Source: Flavobacteriales bacterium
GTDB taxonomy: Bacteria; Bacteroidota; Bacteroidia; Flavobacteriales_D; CAJJDF01
Reading direction: 5' to 3'
DNA length: 64,000 nucleotides
Assembly (NCBI GenBank): GCA_018609055.1
Contig: JABAYJ010000005.1
Location: 1-64,000 of the forward strand
The notes beneath the pieces are model-generated. The model did no database searches. It worked only from the letters and a program-made list of their open reading frames with translations, and had not been told where the DNA came from. A program made the translations under genes and the position numbers. Positions 1 to 7,817 of the stretch are shown here, in pieces. Numbering within the stretch: the stretch's first letter is position 1; each line of letters opens with the position of its first letter.

Positions 1-2
1 CA

Positions 3-62
3 AACATAATTTCAGTATTAGATGAAGTCAAATCTAAACATTTATTAGTTACTCCAAGTTAA
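3..62 (+). CDS. Possible C-terminal tail of a gene entering from the left edge
   Basis: A reading frame is open from the left edge to a TAA at 60-62 and would encode about 19 residues ending LLVTPS. It could be the end of a plus-strand gene lying outside the window. The stop codon falls inside the first copy of an 18-bp tandem repeat. Too short to identify; chance openness is quite possible. Confidence 0.2.
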   Translation, partial: NIISVLDEVKSKHLLVTPS

Positions 63-92
63 TGCGACAGAACCAGTTAATGCGGCAGAACC
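57..92. repeat. 18-bp tandem repeat, one arm of an inverted repeat around gapN
   Basis: Two adjacent 18-bp units, 57-74 and 75-92, differ at one base (AGTTAATGCGACAGAACC and AGTTAATGCGGCAGAACC). The first unit contains TTAATGCGACAGAAC, whose exact reverse complement lies at 1860-1874 on the far side of the gapN gene. Confidence 0.8.
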
Positions 93-132
93 CAATTCAG
101 AAAGGACTTAAGAAAACCTATTCGAAAAGGAA

Positions 133-1707
133 TTAAAGTAAGTATTCCGTATTAACAAAATTAGAGTGTTCTGAATTCAGCAATTCCTTTAAAATTTTAT
201 TGTTGTAGTCATTATCCTTGGACGCCACAAAAGTACGGATAGAAAAGGATCTCAAGGCATCAAAAACGCTTAAGGTACTTACTGCTGAATTTTTTCTTCC
301 TGTAAATGGATAAACATCTGGTCCACGTTGACATGAACTATTTAAGTTAACTCTACAAACCAAATTGGCTAGTATGTCTATTAACGGCCCAATCTTGCTT
401 ACATCTCTTCCAAAGAGGCTTACCTGTTGACCATATTCTGATTGCGCCATATCATTCAAAGGCTCGTTAATGTCCTTGAAAGGTACCACAGGGATAATAG
501 GTCCAAATTGTTCCTCATTAAAAACGCGCATAGTGCTATCTGCGGGGTAAAGCACTGCAGGAAAACAAAAATTTGGAGATAATTCTCCACCTCTATCATT
601 AATAATCTTAGCTCCTTTTCCTACAGCATCATCAAGTAACTCTTTAATGTAGTTGGATTTACCTTTTTCTGGTAATGGAGTTAAAAAACTTCCTTCTTCC
701 CAAGGTAAACCATATTTGAGAGCATCAACAGCATTTGAAAACTTCTCCAAAAATTCATCTACAATGTTTTCATGAACATACAACACTTTTAATGCGGTAC
801 ATCGTTGTCCGTTGTAGGACAAAGTACCAGATATACATTCTTTTATGGTATGCTCCAAATCAGCATCAGGTAGAATAATGGCTGGATTATTTGCTTCAAG
901 GCCAAGTACAAGTCGTAATCTGTTTTTATTTGGATGCAAATCTTGAAGAGCTACAGCAGACGAACTATGCCCTATCAGGGCTAGTACATCTATTCTTCCC
1001 GAACTCATTATGGGAGCTGCAATATTACGACCTCTGCCAAATAGAATATTCACTACACCCGGAGGAAATGCTTTCTGAAACGCTTCAATTAGAGGAGTAA
1101 TTAATAAAACCCCAAGTTTTGCAGGTTTAAAAACTGCAGTGTTACCCATAATCAATGCAGGTATGAGCAAACAAAAGGTTTCATTTAAAGGGTAATTATA
1201 TGGGCCTAAACATAAAACGATACCCAATGGTCCTCGTCTAATATGTGCATGAATACTGGATTCTTTTTCGAATTTAGCACTTTTTCGATCTAACTTTTTA
1301 TAGGCTTCGATAGTATCTATGATATAGTCAACAGTTCTATCAAACTCCTTAGCAGCAGCTTCTTGATTTTTACCGATTTCCCACATCAATAATTCAACAA
1401 CTTCTTTTCGGTGTTTGCGCATGTGCTTCACGAAAGTTTCAACACAGGCTATACGTTCCTTGACTTTCATCGTGGGCCAATCTCCTTGTCCTCTTCCAAA
1501 AGCATTAACCGCAGCGTCTAAAGCTTTTAAAGCAATTTCACTATCCATATCAGGAATCTCTCCTATTTCAGTTGGTTGGTCCTCTTCATCCAGAACAATG
1601 TAAGAATGTACTTTTGACTGAGGGCCATGCCAAGTCTCCAATCTACCATTTAATAAATAATGTTTCGTTTTTAAGTAAGGCGCCTTATCTTTTGAGGAAT
1701 TTTTCAT
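133..1707 (-). CDS. gapN: NADP-dependent glyceraldehyde-3-phosphate dehydrogenase (GapN-type aldehyde dehydrogenase)
   Basis: A 524-residue aldehyde dehydrogenase. The catalytic cysteine is C303 in NGQRCTALK, the general-base glutamate is E271 in LGLEANNP, and the oxyanion asparagine is N171 in GPYNYPLNE. The Rossmann region around residues 160-230 and the cysteine domain are complete and the length is normal. GapN oxidises glyceraldehyde 3-phosphate directly to 3-phosphoglycerate with NADP, bypassing the ATP-forming step and supplying NADPH. The assignment within the superfamily rests on overall resemblance to GapN-type proteins; another aldehyde substrate is possible. It is a single gene with its own promoter (1750-1779) and lies between copies of a 15-bp inverted repeat. 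Confidence 0.85.
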   Translation of the reverse strand: MKNSSKDKAPYLKTKHYLLNGRLETWHGPQSKVHSYIVLDEEDQPTEIGEIPDMDSEIALKALDAAVNAFGRGQGDWPTMKVKERIACVETFVKHMRKHRKEVVELLMWEIGKNQEAAAKEFDRTVDYIIDTIEAYKKLDRKSAKFEKESSIHAHIRRGPLGIVLCLGPYNYPLNETFCLLIPALIMGNTAVFKPAKLGVLLITPLIEAFQKAFPPGVVNILFGRGRNIAAPIMSSGRIDVLALIGHSSSAVALQDLHPNKNRLRLVLGLEANNPAIILPDADLEHTIKECISGTLSYNGQRCTALKVLYVHENIVDEFLEKFSNAVDALKYGLPWEEGSFLTPLPEKGKSNYIKELLDDAVGKGAKIINDRGGELSPNFCFPAVLYPADSTMRVFNEEQFGPIIPVVPFKDINEPLNDMAQSEYGQQVSLFGRDVSKIGPLIDILANLVCRVNLNSSCQRGPDVYPFTGRKNSAVSTLSVFDALRSFSIRTFVASKDNDYNNKILKELLNSEHSNFVNTEYLL

Positions 1708-1749
1708 TTTATCAATTATTTTGTTTAACTAATATAGTATTTTTTTAAA

Positions 1750-1779
1750 CAAAATTATGATTTTAAACCCTAAAACCAA
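1750..1779 (-). promoter_or_regulatory. Bacteroidota-type promoter of gapN
   Basis: On the minus strand, TTG (1779-1777) is followed after exactly 19 bases by TAATTTTG (1757-1750). This is a perfect fit to the Bacteroidota primary-sigma consensus TTG-N19-TAnnTTTG. Transcription would begin near 1743, giving a leader of about 35 bases before the ATG at 1707. Confidence 0.75.
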
Positions 1780-2083
1780 TTTTGACTATGCAACGCATGG
1801 ACTTTTTATCCTTCATTAAGATTGACTTTCACATTTAATACCTAATACGAAATAACTTTGTTCTGTCGCATTAAATTAAAACCTTATGATTTTTGTCATT
1901 TTTGATAAAAATTCAAAGTTATGTTTATTGCTGATTTAACTTTTTGAAGGAAGGGCAATTTTAGTAAAGAGTATTTAGTAATAATTAATGCTTCAAAACC
2001 GAGGATAAAGGATCTTAAATAATGCTCAGAACTAATTGGATATCCTCTTTCAAAAAGTTCGATATTTGCCCCGTCTCGAGTAC
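1780..2083. other. Intergenic stretch without a gene
   Basis: About 300 bases between the gapN promoter and the next terminator. It holds the right arm of the inverted repeat (1860-1874) and otherwise only AT-rich sequence with no open frame of note on either strand. GTTCGA at 2058-2063 followed by CCCCGTCTCGAGTAC resembles a tRNA 3' end, but no matching tRNA body is present. Confidence 0.6.
1860..1874. repeat. Right arm of the 15-bp inverted repeat around gapN
   Basis: GTTCTGTCGCATTAA is the exact reverse complement of 59-73. The two arms enclose 1.8 kb containing only gapN and its promoter. Confidence 0.8.
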
Positions 2084-2128
2084 AAAAAAAACCTCTTTTG
2101 ATTTTATCGAAAGAGGCTTTTTTGTTTT
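2084..2128. terminator. Rho-independent terminator
   Basis: Stem CCTCTTT (2092-2098) pairs with AAAGAGG (2110-2116). There is an A-run before it and a T-run after it, so it can act in both directions. It lies just past the stop codon of the TRIC-family gene on the minus strand. Confidence 0.75.
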
Positions 2129-2145
2129 TTATCAGTTAATACAAC

Positions 2146-2766
2146 TCATTTTCCAAAAACATCTTTGTTGATTTTTGGAAGTTCCAGGTGATAAACTACA
2201 GAAATGATACGTACTAAAAAAATTACAGAGGCTGATACAGCAAATTGAATGGCTCCTGTGTACTCAAAATAATGGAAAACAAGATATACTAAACCTCCTA
2301 TTAAACATGCAGATGCGTAAATTTCTTTTTTGAAAATTAAAGGAACTTCTCGGGTTAATACGTCACGAATAACTCCGCCAAAAACTGAGGATACCATTCC
2401 CATTATAAGCGCAACAAAAAGAGGTAATTCTGCATCAATACTTTTTTGTAGCCCTAATAAAGTAAAGACACTGATACCAATAGCATCAAAAAGGAATAAA
2501 GTTTTACTCAAAGGAGCAACTTTACTCTTGAATAGAAAAACACAAACTACAGCTCCCAAAATAACCCAAATATATGCTAAGTTTCCTATCCAATTTATTG
2601 GATGTGAGTCAATAAGAACATCTCTTACCATTCCTCCACCTACAGCAGTGACAAATGCGATTATTACTACTCCAAACAAATCAAACCCTTGTTTGTGGGC
2701 AACCAATGCTCCACTAAGTGCAAATGCAAATGTTCCGATTAAGTCTAAAGCGTATATTGGATTCAA
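2146..2766 (-). CDS. TRIC-family (YicG/UPF0126) cation channel
   Basis: A 206-residue polytopic membrane protein with the two-fold repeat of this family: GGGMVRDVL at 43-51 and GGVIRDVL at 130-137, each in a roughly three-helix unit. Prokaryotic TRIC proteins form trimeric channels permeable to potassium and other monovalent cations; which ion this one carries cannot be read from sequence. The start is TTG: there is no ATG between the upstream in-frame stop and the conserved N-terminus (LDLIGTFAFALSGA). It is the last gene of a minus-strand operon with the thioredoxin-like membrane protein and small lipoprotein upstream, and is closed by the terminator at 2084-2128. Confidence 0.85.
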   Translation of the reverse strand: MNPIYALDLIGTFAFALSGALVAHKQGFDLFGVVIIAFVTAVGGGMVRDVLIDSHPINWIGNLAYIWVILGAVVCVFLFKSKVAPLSKTLFLFDAIGISVFTLLGLQKSIDAELPLFVALIMGMVSSVFGGVIRDVLTREVPLIFKKEIYASACLIGGLVYLVFHYFEYTGAIQFAVSASVIFLVRIISVVYHLELPKINKDVFGK

Positions 2767-2806
2767 AGAATATTTTTTTAGGTTATGTAATTAGTTTGAA
2801 TTTTAA

Positions 2807-3694
2807 TTAAAATTCAGATTTTAAATGTTCCTCAATAACATCAACTACAGCATAATTAAATGATCTTCCTGATAAATAGATAGGCGATTTATCTTTGGAA
2901 TAAAATATCATTTTAGGAAAAGACCCTTTTGTTATTTGCAAAAAGGTTTTGGTTTCTATTAGTTGATAATCAAACCTAGTTTTAGTGTCTTTAAAAAAAT
3001 TGGCAACCCCTTCTTCTGATCCTGCAAAATAAATTTTTACTTCGGGAAACTCTTGTTCGTTTTTGGATAATAATGTTAGTTTTTTGGCTGCAAGCTCACA
3101 ATATGGGCACGAAGTTGTGAAGAAAGCCATTAGTTTATTACTGTCCGTAGCTTCAATTTTTGCTATTCCATCTTGTTGGCTTTCAGTTAATGATTTTATT
3201 GATATATCCTGAAACTCTTCTGGGAATAACGGATTAAAAGCAAAAAGAACTGTTACCAAACCAATAGATAATATATGTTTTGAGAGTATAATTGGTAAGC
3301 TATTTAGCTTCTTTTTGTGAGGATAAAAATAAGAAAGAACCAATCCGAAAAAGCTAAATAAAAAGAGGATAATTAACTTTATTTTGGAAGAAATAAGTGT
3401 TCCATAATTCAATGAAACATCTGAGTTGCCAGAATCTATAAATAAAATATACCCAACAACAGCTATAGTTACAATAGCTATGACTGAGATTAATTTATTC
3501 GATTTATGAAACCAAAGAAACACACTACAAATAAGAAGTAGAGATATAATTAACCGTGAAAAGATTCCGCTAAAGAAGTATGAAGAAATACCCGATTCGT
3601 AGGTTTTTAGTTCAAATTGAGTAAAATCATTAAATAAAAAAATACTGATTAATAATAAACACGTTCCCGAAATCCAGGAAAAAAGAGGGTTCAT
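2807..3694 (-). CDS. Membrane protein with C-terminal thioredoxin-like domain (CPYC)
   Basis: 295 residues. The first ~155 contain about five hydrophobic helices (near 8-22, 44-62, 68-86, 104-122 and 138-153), in the manner of DoxX-like membrane modules. The rest is a thioredoxin-fold domain with the redox motif CPYC at 196-199 and an FPK segment resembling the cis-Pro loop. The two-cysteine motif suggests thiol-disulfide exchange, probably on the periplasmic side; this is inference. The gene stops 40 bases before the TRIC gene and begins 28 bases after the small Cys-rich lipoprotein gene, so the three are likely co-transcribed. The lipoprotein is a conceivable substrate. Confidence 0.7.
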   Translation of the reverse strand: MNPLFSWISGTCLLLISIFLFNDFTQFELKTYESGISSYFFSGIFSRLIISLLLICSVFLWFHKSNKLISVIAIVTIAVVGYILFIDSGNSDVSLNYGTLISSKIKLIILFLFSFFGLVLSYFYPHKKKLNSLPIILSKHILSIGLVTVLFAFNPLFPEEFQDISIKSLTESQQDGIAKIEATDSNKLMAFFTTSCPYCELAAKKLTLLSKNEQEFPEVKIYFAGSEEGVANFFKDTKTRFDYQLIETKTFLQITKGSFPKMIFYSKDKSPIYLSGRSFNYAVVDVIEEHLKSEF

Positions 3695-3722
3695 TATTTT
3701 TGGTTCTATCTGGATAGAACGA

Positions 3723-3941
3723 TTATTTTACAATACAAGTAGTAGTAATGTTGTCTTCTTTTTTACTTTGTGTTGTACACGTATTTTCTACATCATCTTT
3801 CTTCCCTCTGTAAGTAATTGTCTTAATTTGGTCAGGGAAAATTTCATCTTTATCTGTAATTGTACATTCGCAAACGTAATCTTTTTTACAAGATGCAAGA
3901 GAAAGGATAACAAACCCGGATATAAGAAGTAAATTTTTCAT
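3723..3941 (-). CDS. Small Cys-rich lipoprotein, function unknown
   Basis: 72 residues with a lipoprotein signal peptide ending LASC-KK, the usual Bacteroidota lipobox. After lipid attachment the mature protein has about 55 residues and four cysteines (in CECT, NTCTT and TTCIV), which could form disulfides. No family recognised. It is first in the operon with the thioredoxin-like membrane protein and the TRIC channel. Confidence 0.7.
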   Translation of the reverse strand: MKNLLLISGFVILSLASCKKDYVCECTITDKDEIFPDQIKTITYRGKKDDVENTCTTQSKKEDNITTTCIVK

Positions 3942-3961
3942 TTGATGTAATATTTAATCAT

Positions 3962-3991
3962 TGAAATTAAAAAGAATATTGAAACCAGCAA
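3962..3991 (-). promoter_or_regulatory. Possible promoter of the lipoprotein operon
   Basis: Minus-strand TTG (3991-3989), 19-base spacer, then TAATTTCA (3969-3962). The spacing matches the Bacteroidota consensus exactly, but the -7 element has two mismatches to TAnnTTTG. The ATG is at 3941. Confidence 0.4.
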
Positions 3992-4125
3992 TGAAATAAG
4001 AAGTTAAAAGCTGTTTTCTTTGTTCAAATTTAATGAATTAGCGTTTATATTTCATTGAATTGACGATTTCTTTCTGTTTTGATTTACAATATTTTTATAT
4101 TTAGCAGTGATTATAAGCGATATCT

Positions 4126-4805
4126 ATGACTAAAAAAAGCATTGTTTTTCTTACAGGAGCTGGAATGAGTGCCGAGAGTGGAATATCCACTTTTAGAGAT
4201 TCTAATGGGCTTTGGGAGAATCATGCGATTGAGGATGTGGCTACTTATGAAGCTTTCGAAAGAAATATAGAGTTAGTTCTTGAGTTTTACAATGCTCGAA
4301 GGAAACAACTTTTGAAGTAGAGCCCAATGAAGGTCACAATTTAATTCCAGGCTTGGAGGATGATTACAAAGTTTCAATTATAACCCAGAATGTAGATGAC
4401 TTGCACGAAAGAGCTGGAAGTAAATCTATATTACATTTACATGGAGAGCTACGAAAGGTAAGAAGTACTGCGGATGAACGTTTGATTTATTATTGGGATA
4501 AAGATGTAATTGTTGGAGATAAATGTAAAAAAGGATCGCAACTTAGGCCTCACATTGTATGGTTTGGAGAAGCAGTTCCTGCAATGGAAGCAGCTATCGA
4601 TATTGTGAATTCTGCAGATGTTGTAGTTGTAATAGGAACTTCGCTACAAGTTTATCCTGCAGCTAGTTTAATGGATTACGCTAAGCCTTCTGCAAAGATT
4701 TTTTATATTGATCCCAAGCCAAATATTTCTTCTTCGGAAAGATTAACAGTATTACCATTAACTGCTTCTGAAGGCATGAAGTTGTTGATAGAAAAACATT
4801 TATAG
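4126..4805 (+). pseudogene. cobB: Class III sirtuin (NAD-dependent protein deacylase), interrupted by a one-base frameshift
   Basis: Two abutting frames encode one sirtuin. The first (4126-4320) carries [15 protein letters not shown] and the FYNARR segment; the second continues with TQNVDDLHERAG and the catalytic LHLHGE. Restoring one base near 4314 (TTG-GAA in place of TTGAA) joins them into [14 protein letters not shown], giving 226 residues, the normal length for bacterial CobB. Y and R in FYNARR correspond to the pair that makes class III enzymes prefer succinyl and malonyl groups. The zinc cysteines of classical sirtuins are absent, as in several relatives. As written the protein stops after 64 residues. 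It is a recent pseudogene or a sequence error. The deiodinase-like gene follows after 21 bases. Confidence 0.85.
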
Positions 4806-4826
4806 ATTAAGAATTTATTGAATAAC

Positions 4827-5507
4827 ATGAGCAAAATAAAAATAATTGACGGAAATCCACACATACTTTTTGAACAAAAAATAGAGGTAAGTAATATTGA
4901 AAAAGGAGCAGGAGACTTTTTTAAATTGATGGATTCAAGAAGAAGTGTTCGTGATTTTTCTGATAAACCAGTTCCTAAACCTGTTATTGAAAATATTATA
5001 AAAACTGCTTCAACAGCACCAAGTGGAGCTCACAAACAACCTTGGACTTTTTGTGTGGTTGAGTCGGCCGAAATGAAATCTCAAATAAGAGTGGCTGCCG
5101 AAGAGGAAGAAAAGAAAAGTTATGACGGAAGAATGAGTGAAGAGTGGCTGAAAGATTTAAAACCATTGGGAACAAACCATTTAAAGCCATTTTTAGAAAT
5201 AGCTCCTTACCTGATTATTGTATTCAAAAAGCCATATGATTTAGGTGAAAACGGAGAAAAACTGCAAAATTACTATGTAAATGAATCGGTAGGAATTGCC
5301 TGCGGAATGCTTATTACTGCAATCCACCAAGCTGGACTAGTTACACTGACTCACACACCAAGTCCAATGAATTTTCTGACAAAATTATTGGAAAGACCAA
5401 GTAACGAAAGAGCATTTTTATTGCTACCAGTTGGCTATCCAGACATTGAAGCATACGTTCCTGATATCGAAAGAAAAGGTCTTGGAGAGGTTTCTAAATT
5501 TTATTAG
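4827..5507 (+). CDS. Iodotyrosine deiodinase-like flavoprotein (nitroreductase superfamily)
   Basis: 226 residues from the ATG at 4827 (an upstream TTG at 4818 is less likely). The FMN-binding N-terminus reads SRRSVRDF with TAPSGAHKQPWTF following. The lid carries the three residues that distinguish iodotyrosine deiodinases from ordinary nitroreductases: Glu95, Tyr99 and Lys120, with the same 4- and 21-residue spacing as in the mammalian enzyme. Other close matches are SVGIACGML, GLVTLTHTPSPMN and LLLPVGYP. Known members reductively remove iodide (also bromide or chloride) from halotyrosines; bacterial members exist but their natural role is unclear. It probably shares a transcript with the sirtuin upstream and meets the next gene tail to tail. 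Confidence 0.85.
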   Translation: MSKIKIIDGNPHILFEQKIEVSNIEKGAGDFFKLMDSRRSVRDFSDKPVPKPVIENIIKTASTAPSGAHKQPWTFCVVESAEMKSQIRVAAEEEEKKSYDGRMSEEWLKDLKPLGTNHLKPFLEIAPYLIIVFKKPYDLGENGEKLQNYYVNESVGIACGMLITAIHQAGLVTLTHTPSPMNFLTKLLERPSNERAFLLLPVGYPDIEAYVPDIERKGLGEVSKFY

Positions 5508-7003
5508 GACATCCTATCAACCAAATCAAGTGTGGTTTTATACGTTTCTTCATCAAGCATCTTAGCTTTTAAGTAAGCCAAGAAACTAAGGACATAAATA
5601 TCTTCTCGGAGCCTAGGTTTTTGTTCAACAGCATCAAAAAATGTTGTTTGAAATTCTTCCGTTTGCACTTTGTCTGGATGGGAATAACTAATTTTTAGAT
5701 ATTTTAAATACACTGCAGCTCTTTGGTCTTGAAGTAAGTAGGTTTTGTTTTTATTCATAAAACTTTCAACCCTACTTTCTACATAATCAATGTTTTCTAA
5801 CTCAATGTGAGTCAGTATTTCAATTAAGTTTTTGTTCATTACCCATGGCGCTCCCATTGTTTTGGTATACCAGGATTCTGATGCTTGCATTTGAGAATAA
5901 ATCGTTTGTACTTTTTTGAAATTATTTTGATGAAAGTAAATCATGGATGCCACAATTAATGCATCTAGCATATCCTTATTTCGTAAATCTGGTTTGTTGG
6001 GAATTGCTTGCTCAATTATTTCTTGCGAGTCTAAATTTTCCCCTAAATAATTGGTGTTAAGTGCTTTTAAGACTAGGATTTTTGTTTCAAATACTTTTCT
6101 ATACTTTTTATTTCCTGAGAGTAAACTCTCTATTTTAATTACATATCGGTTGCTTTCTTCAAAATTCTTGTCTCTAAAAAAAACATTGGCAATGAAATAT
6201 AGGAGCTTAATATGAAAAAACATGTGCCTGTTTTTCTCTTCTTCGCTTTTCTGTATTTTATTATACCATCCTGTTACAAACGGAGCGACTAAATGATACT
6301 CCTTTGTTACATTGGCATTGGCAGCTACAATTTGAACTAATTGATATAGAGTTTTATAATTAGATCCAGATTTTTGATTAATGTCAAACCGATCAAACAC
6401 TTCATCAAGTAATTTATTAAAATCAATCTCTATTCCTTCGTTATGGAACTCCTGAAGCTTTTCTTTTACAACAGCATACGCCATGTTTAAGTTCGATTCC
6501 TGAATCATTTGAACCCTATTCGATTCTAATTTTTTTACAATCTCTTGTAAGTCCTGTTCGGGATTATAGTGAGCAAACTGAATGAAAAGATTATAAATCT
6601 CATTAAGAAGCTCCACTTCGTCCTCTTCCTTGGCTTTTACTTCAGCTTTTTCAAGAAGTTTAAAACTTGGTTTGTAGTTTTTATTTTCGATAAGATGCTT
6701 ACTCGTAAGAATCAAATTCTTTATTTCCAATACATGCTCTTCTTCTTTATTAAACCGTTCGGAAGCAATAAAATCTACTAATTCCTTAAATAATCTTTTT
6801 CGTAATTGGTGGTAAGCTACTTTGTTCTCTTTTCCATAAACCTTAGTAGAAATCAATTTAGGAGAGGTTTTTTTCTCTTGAATTACTTTAAACAGTTTTA
6901 GCTTAACACTATCACCACTCCCTTTACTTTTTTTAAGATGAGATATAAATTTTAATTGCTCTTCTTTGGTGAGGTTAGAAATTATTTCAAATAATGGAAT
7001 CAT
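5504..7003 (-). CDS. Uncharacterised all-helical, TPR-like protein
   Basis: 499 residues, soluble, no signal peptide, rich in Lys, Glu and Leu. Successive helix pairs from about residue 100 onward suggest a TPR-like or HEAT-like solenoid. The N-terminal third is strongly basic (KSKGSGDSVKLKLFKVIQEKK and a later HQLRKRLFKELVDF) and could bind nucleic acid or protein. I do not recognise a named family. The stop codon overlaps the end of the deiodinase-like gene by four bases in convergent orientation. Monocistronic. Confidence 0.6.
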   Translation of the reverse strand: MIPLFEIISNLTKEEQLKFISHLKKSKGSGDSVKLKLFKVIQEKKTSPKLISTKVYGKENKVAYHQLRKRLFKELVDFIASERFNKEEEHVLEIKNLILTSKHLIENKNYKPSFKLLEKAEVKAKEEDEVELLNEIYNLFIQFAHYNPEQDLQEIVKKLESNRVQMIQESNLNMAYAVVKEKLQEFHNEGIEIDFNKLLDEVFDRFDINQKSGSNYKTLYQLVQIVAANANVTKEYHLVAPFVTGWYNKIQKSEEEKNRHMFFHIKLLYFIANVFFRDKNFEESNRYVIKIESLLSGNKKYRKVFETKILVLKALNTNYLGENLDSQEIIEQAIPNKPDLRNKDMLDALIVASMIYFHQNNFKKVQTIYSQMQASESWYTKTMGAPWVMNKNLIEILTHIELENIDYVESRVESFMNKNKTYLLQDQRAAVYLKYLKISYSHPDKVQTEEFQTTFFDAVEQKPRLREDIYVLSFLAYLKAKMLDEETYKTTLDLVDRMS

Positions 7004-7088
7004 TTAGTGTCAGAATTTAAACGTGTTACTAATTGTTTATTAAGATACTACAATTCATTGAAAAAAAATATCTAGTCAGAATGAAACA

Positions 7089-7123
7089 CAAAAAAACCTC
7101 AATAAGCAACTAGCTTATTGAGG
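7089..7123 (-). terminator. Terminator of the paaZ-recJ operon
   Basis: A perfect 11-bp stem (CCTCAATAAGC at 7097-7107 with GCTTATTGAGG at 7113-7123) and a 5-base loop are followed on the minus strand by a run of U (A-run 7089-7096). Confidence 0.9.
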
Positions 7124-7154
7124 TTAAATGAAATAGTTATTGTGGTTGGCTTTA

Positions 7155-7814
7155 CTAGTTCAACTTCCAAGAGATACCTGCAGAAATTAATAAAGCATTG
7201 TTTTTATAACCAGCTAATCCTGGAAGAACATCTGCTCCTTTTTTTAGTTTCCATCTTGCTTTAGTAATATCTATTTGTTGTTCTACATGAACATTAAGTC
7301 CAAATTGATCATTAAACACCAATCTCAATTCTCCAGAAACTTTAGGTGCGAAAACATAGTTTTTATACTTAACGTCATTATCAGCTCTTACCTTTTTACT
7401 CCCTGTGTTAGCTCCAGCAGAAATTACAAAATCTAAAAAGCTTGTAGTCGGGAAAAAGTTAACTCCAATTAAATCGAATCCAAATAAGTATCCAGAAAAT
7501 CTAGATCCTAAAGAATCACCTGACTCAATTGGGTAAAAGTATTTTAATGAGGTAGAAACTCCAGTTTTAAAATAACTGTCTTCCCAGCTATCCATATCAG
7601 TAGAAGCGAAATGTAACTCAAAGAAAGAAACGTTTCCACCATAAAGCCCAACAACATCAAATCTATTGTTTTTTAAAAAATCATCTTCTCCAATATCCAT
7701 AGAGATTCCAGCATTAAAACCTAAAAACATATCTTGGTTAAATGCAGCACCAAAATCCTGTGCAGATAAATTAATGGTAATAAAAATAAGTAGTGAGGTA
7801 ATAAGTGTTTTAAT
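7155..7814 (-). CDS. Outer-membrane beta-barrel-like protein with probable AUU start
   Basis: The frame runs back without interruption from the stop to just 3 bases after the recJ stop codon, and the first residues form a textbook signal peptide (KTLITSLLIFITINLSAQ, cleavage after SAQ). No ATG, GTG, TTG or CTG lies in that stretch. The only plausible initiator is ATT at 7814-7812, giving 219 residues. The body has alternating hydrophobic strands and ends with an aromatic-hydrophobic strand (ISAGISWKLN), as in small outer-membrane barrels. No specific family recognised. It is translated in the same frame as recJ and is the third gene of the operon. An ATG at 7730 exists but would remove the signal peptide. 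Confidence 0.7.
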   Translation of the reverse strand: MKTLITSLLIFITINLSAQDFGAAFNQDMFLGFNAGISMDIGEDDFLKNNRFDVVGLYGGNVSFFELHFASTDMDSWEDSYFKTGVSTSLKYFYPIESGDSLGSRFSGYLFGFDLIGVNFFPTTSFLDFVISAGANTGSKKVRADNDVKYKNYVFAPKVSGELRLVFNDQFGLNVHVEQQIDITKARWKLKKGADVLPGLAGYKNNALLISAGISWKLN

Positions 7815-7817
7815 AGT

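Noticed and set aside
2058..2080. tRNA-like 3' end (GTTCGA ... CCCCGTCTCGAGTAC)
   Set aside because: No complementary acceptor strand, D-arm or anticodon arm can be found upstream; treated as a chance resemblance.
4126..4805. Programmed frameshift in the sirtuin gene
   Set aside because: No slippery heptamer or stimulatory structure at 4310-4320, and similar one-base losses occur in several unrelated genes here.
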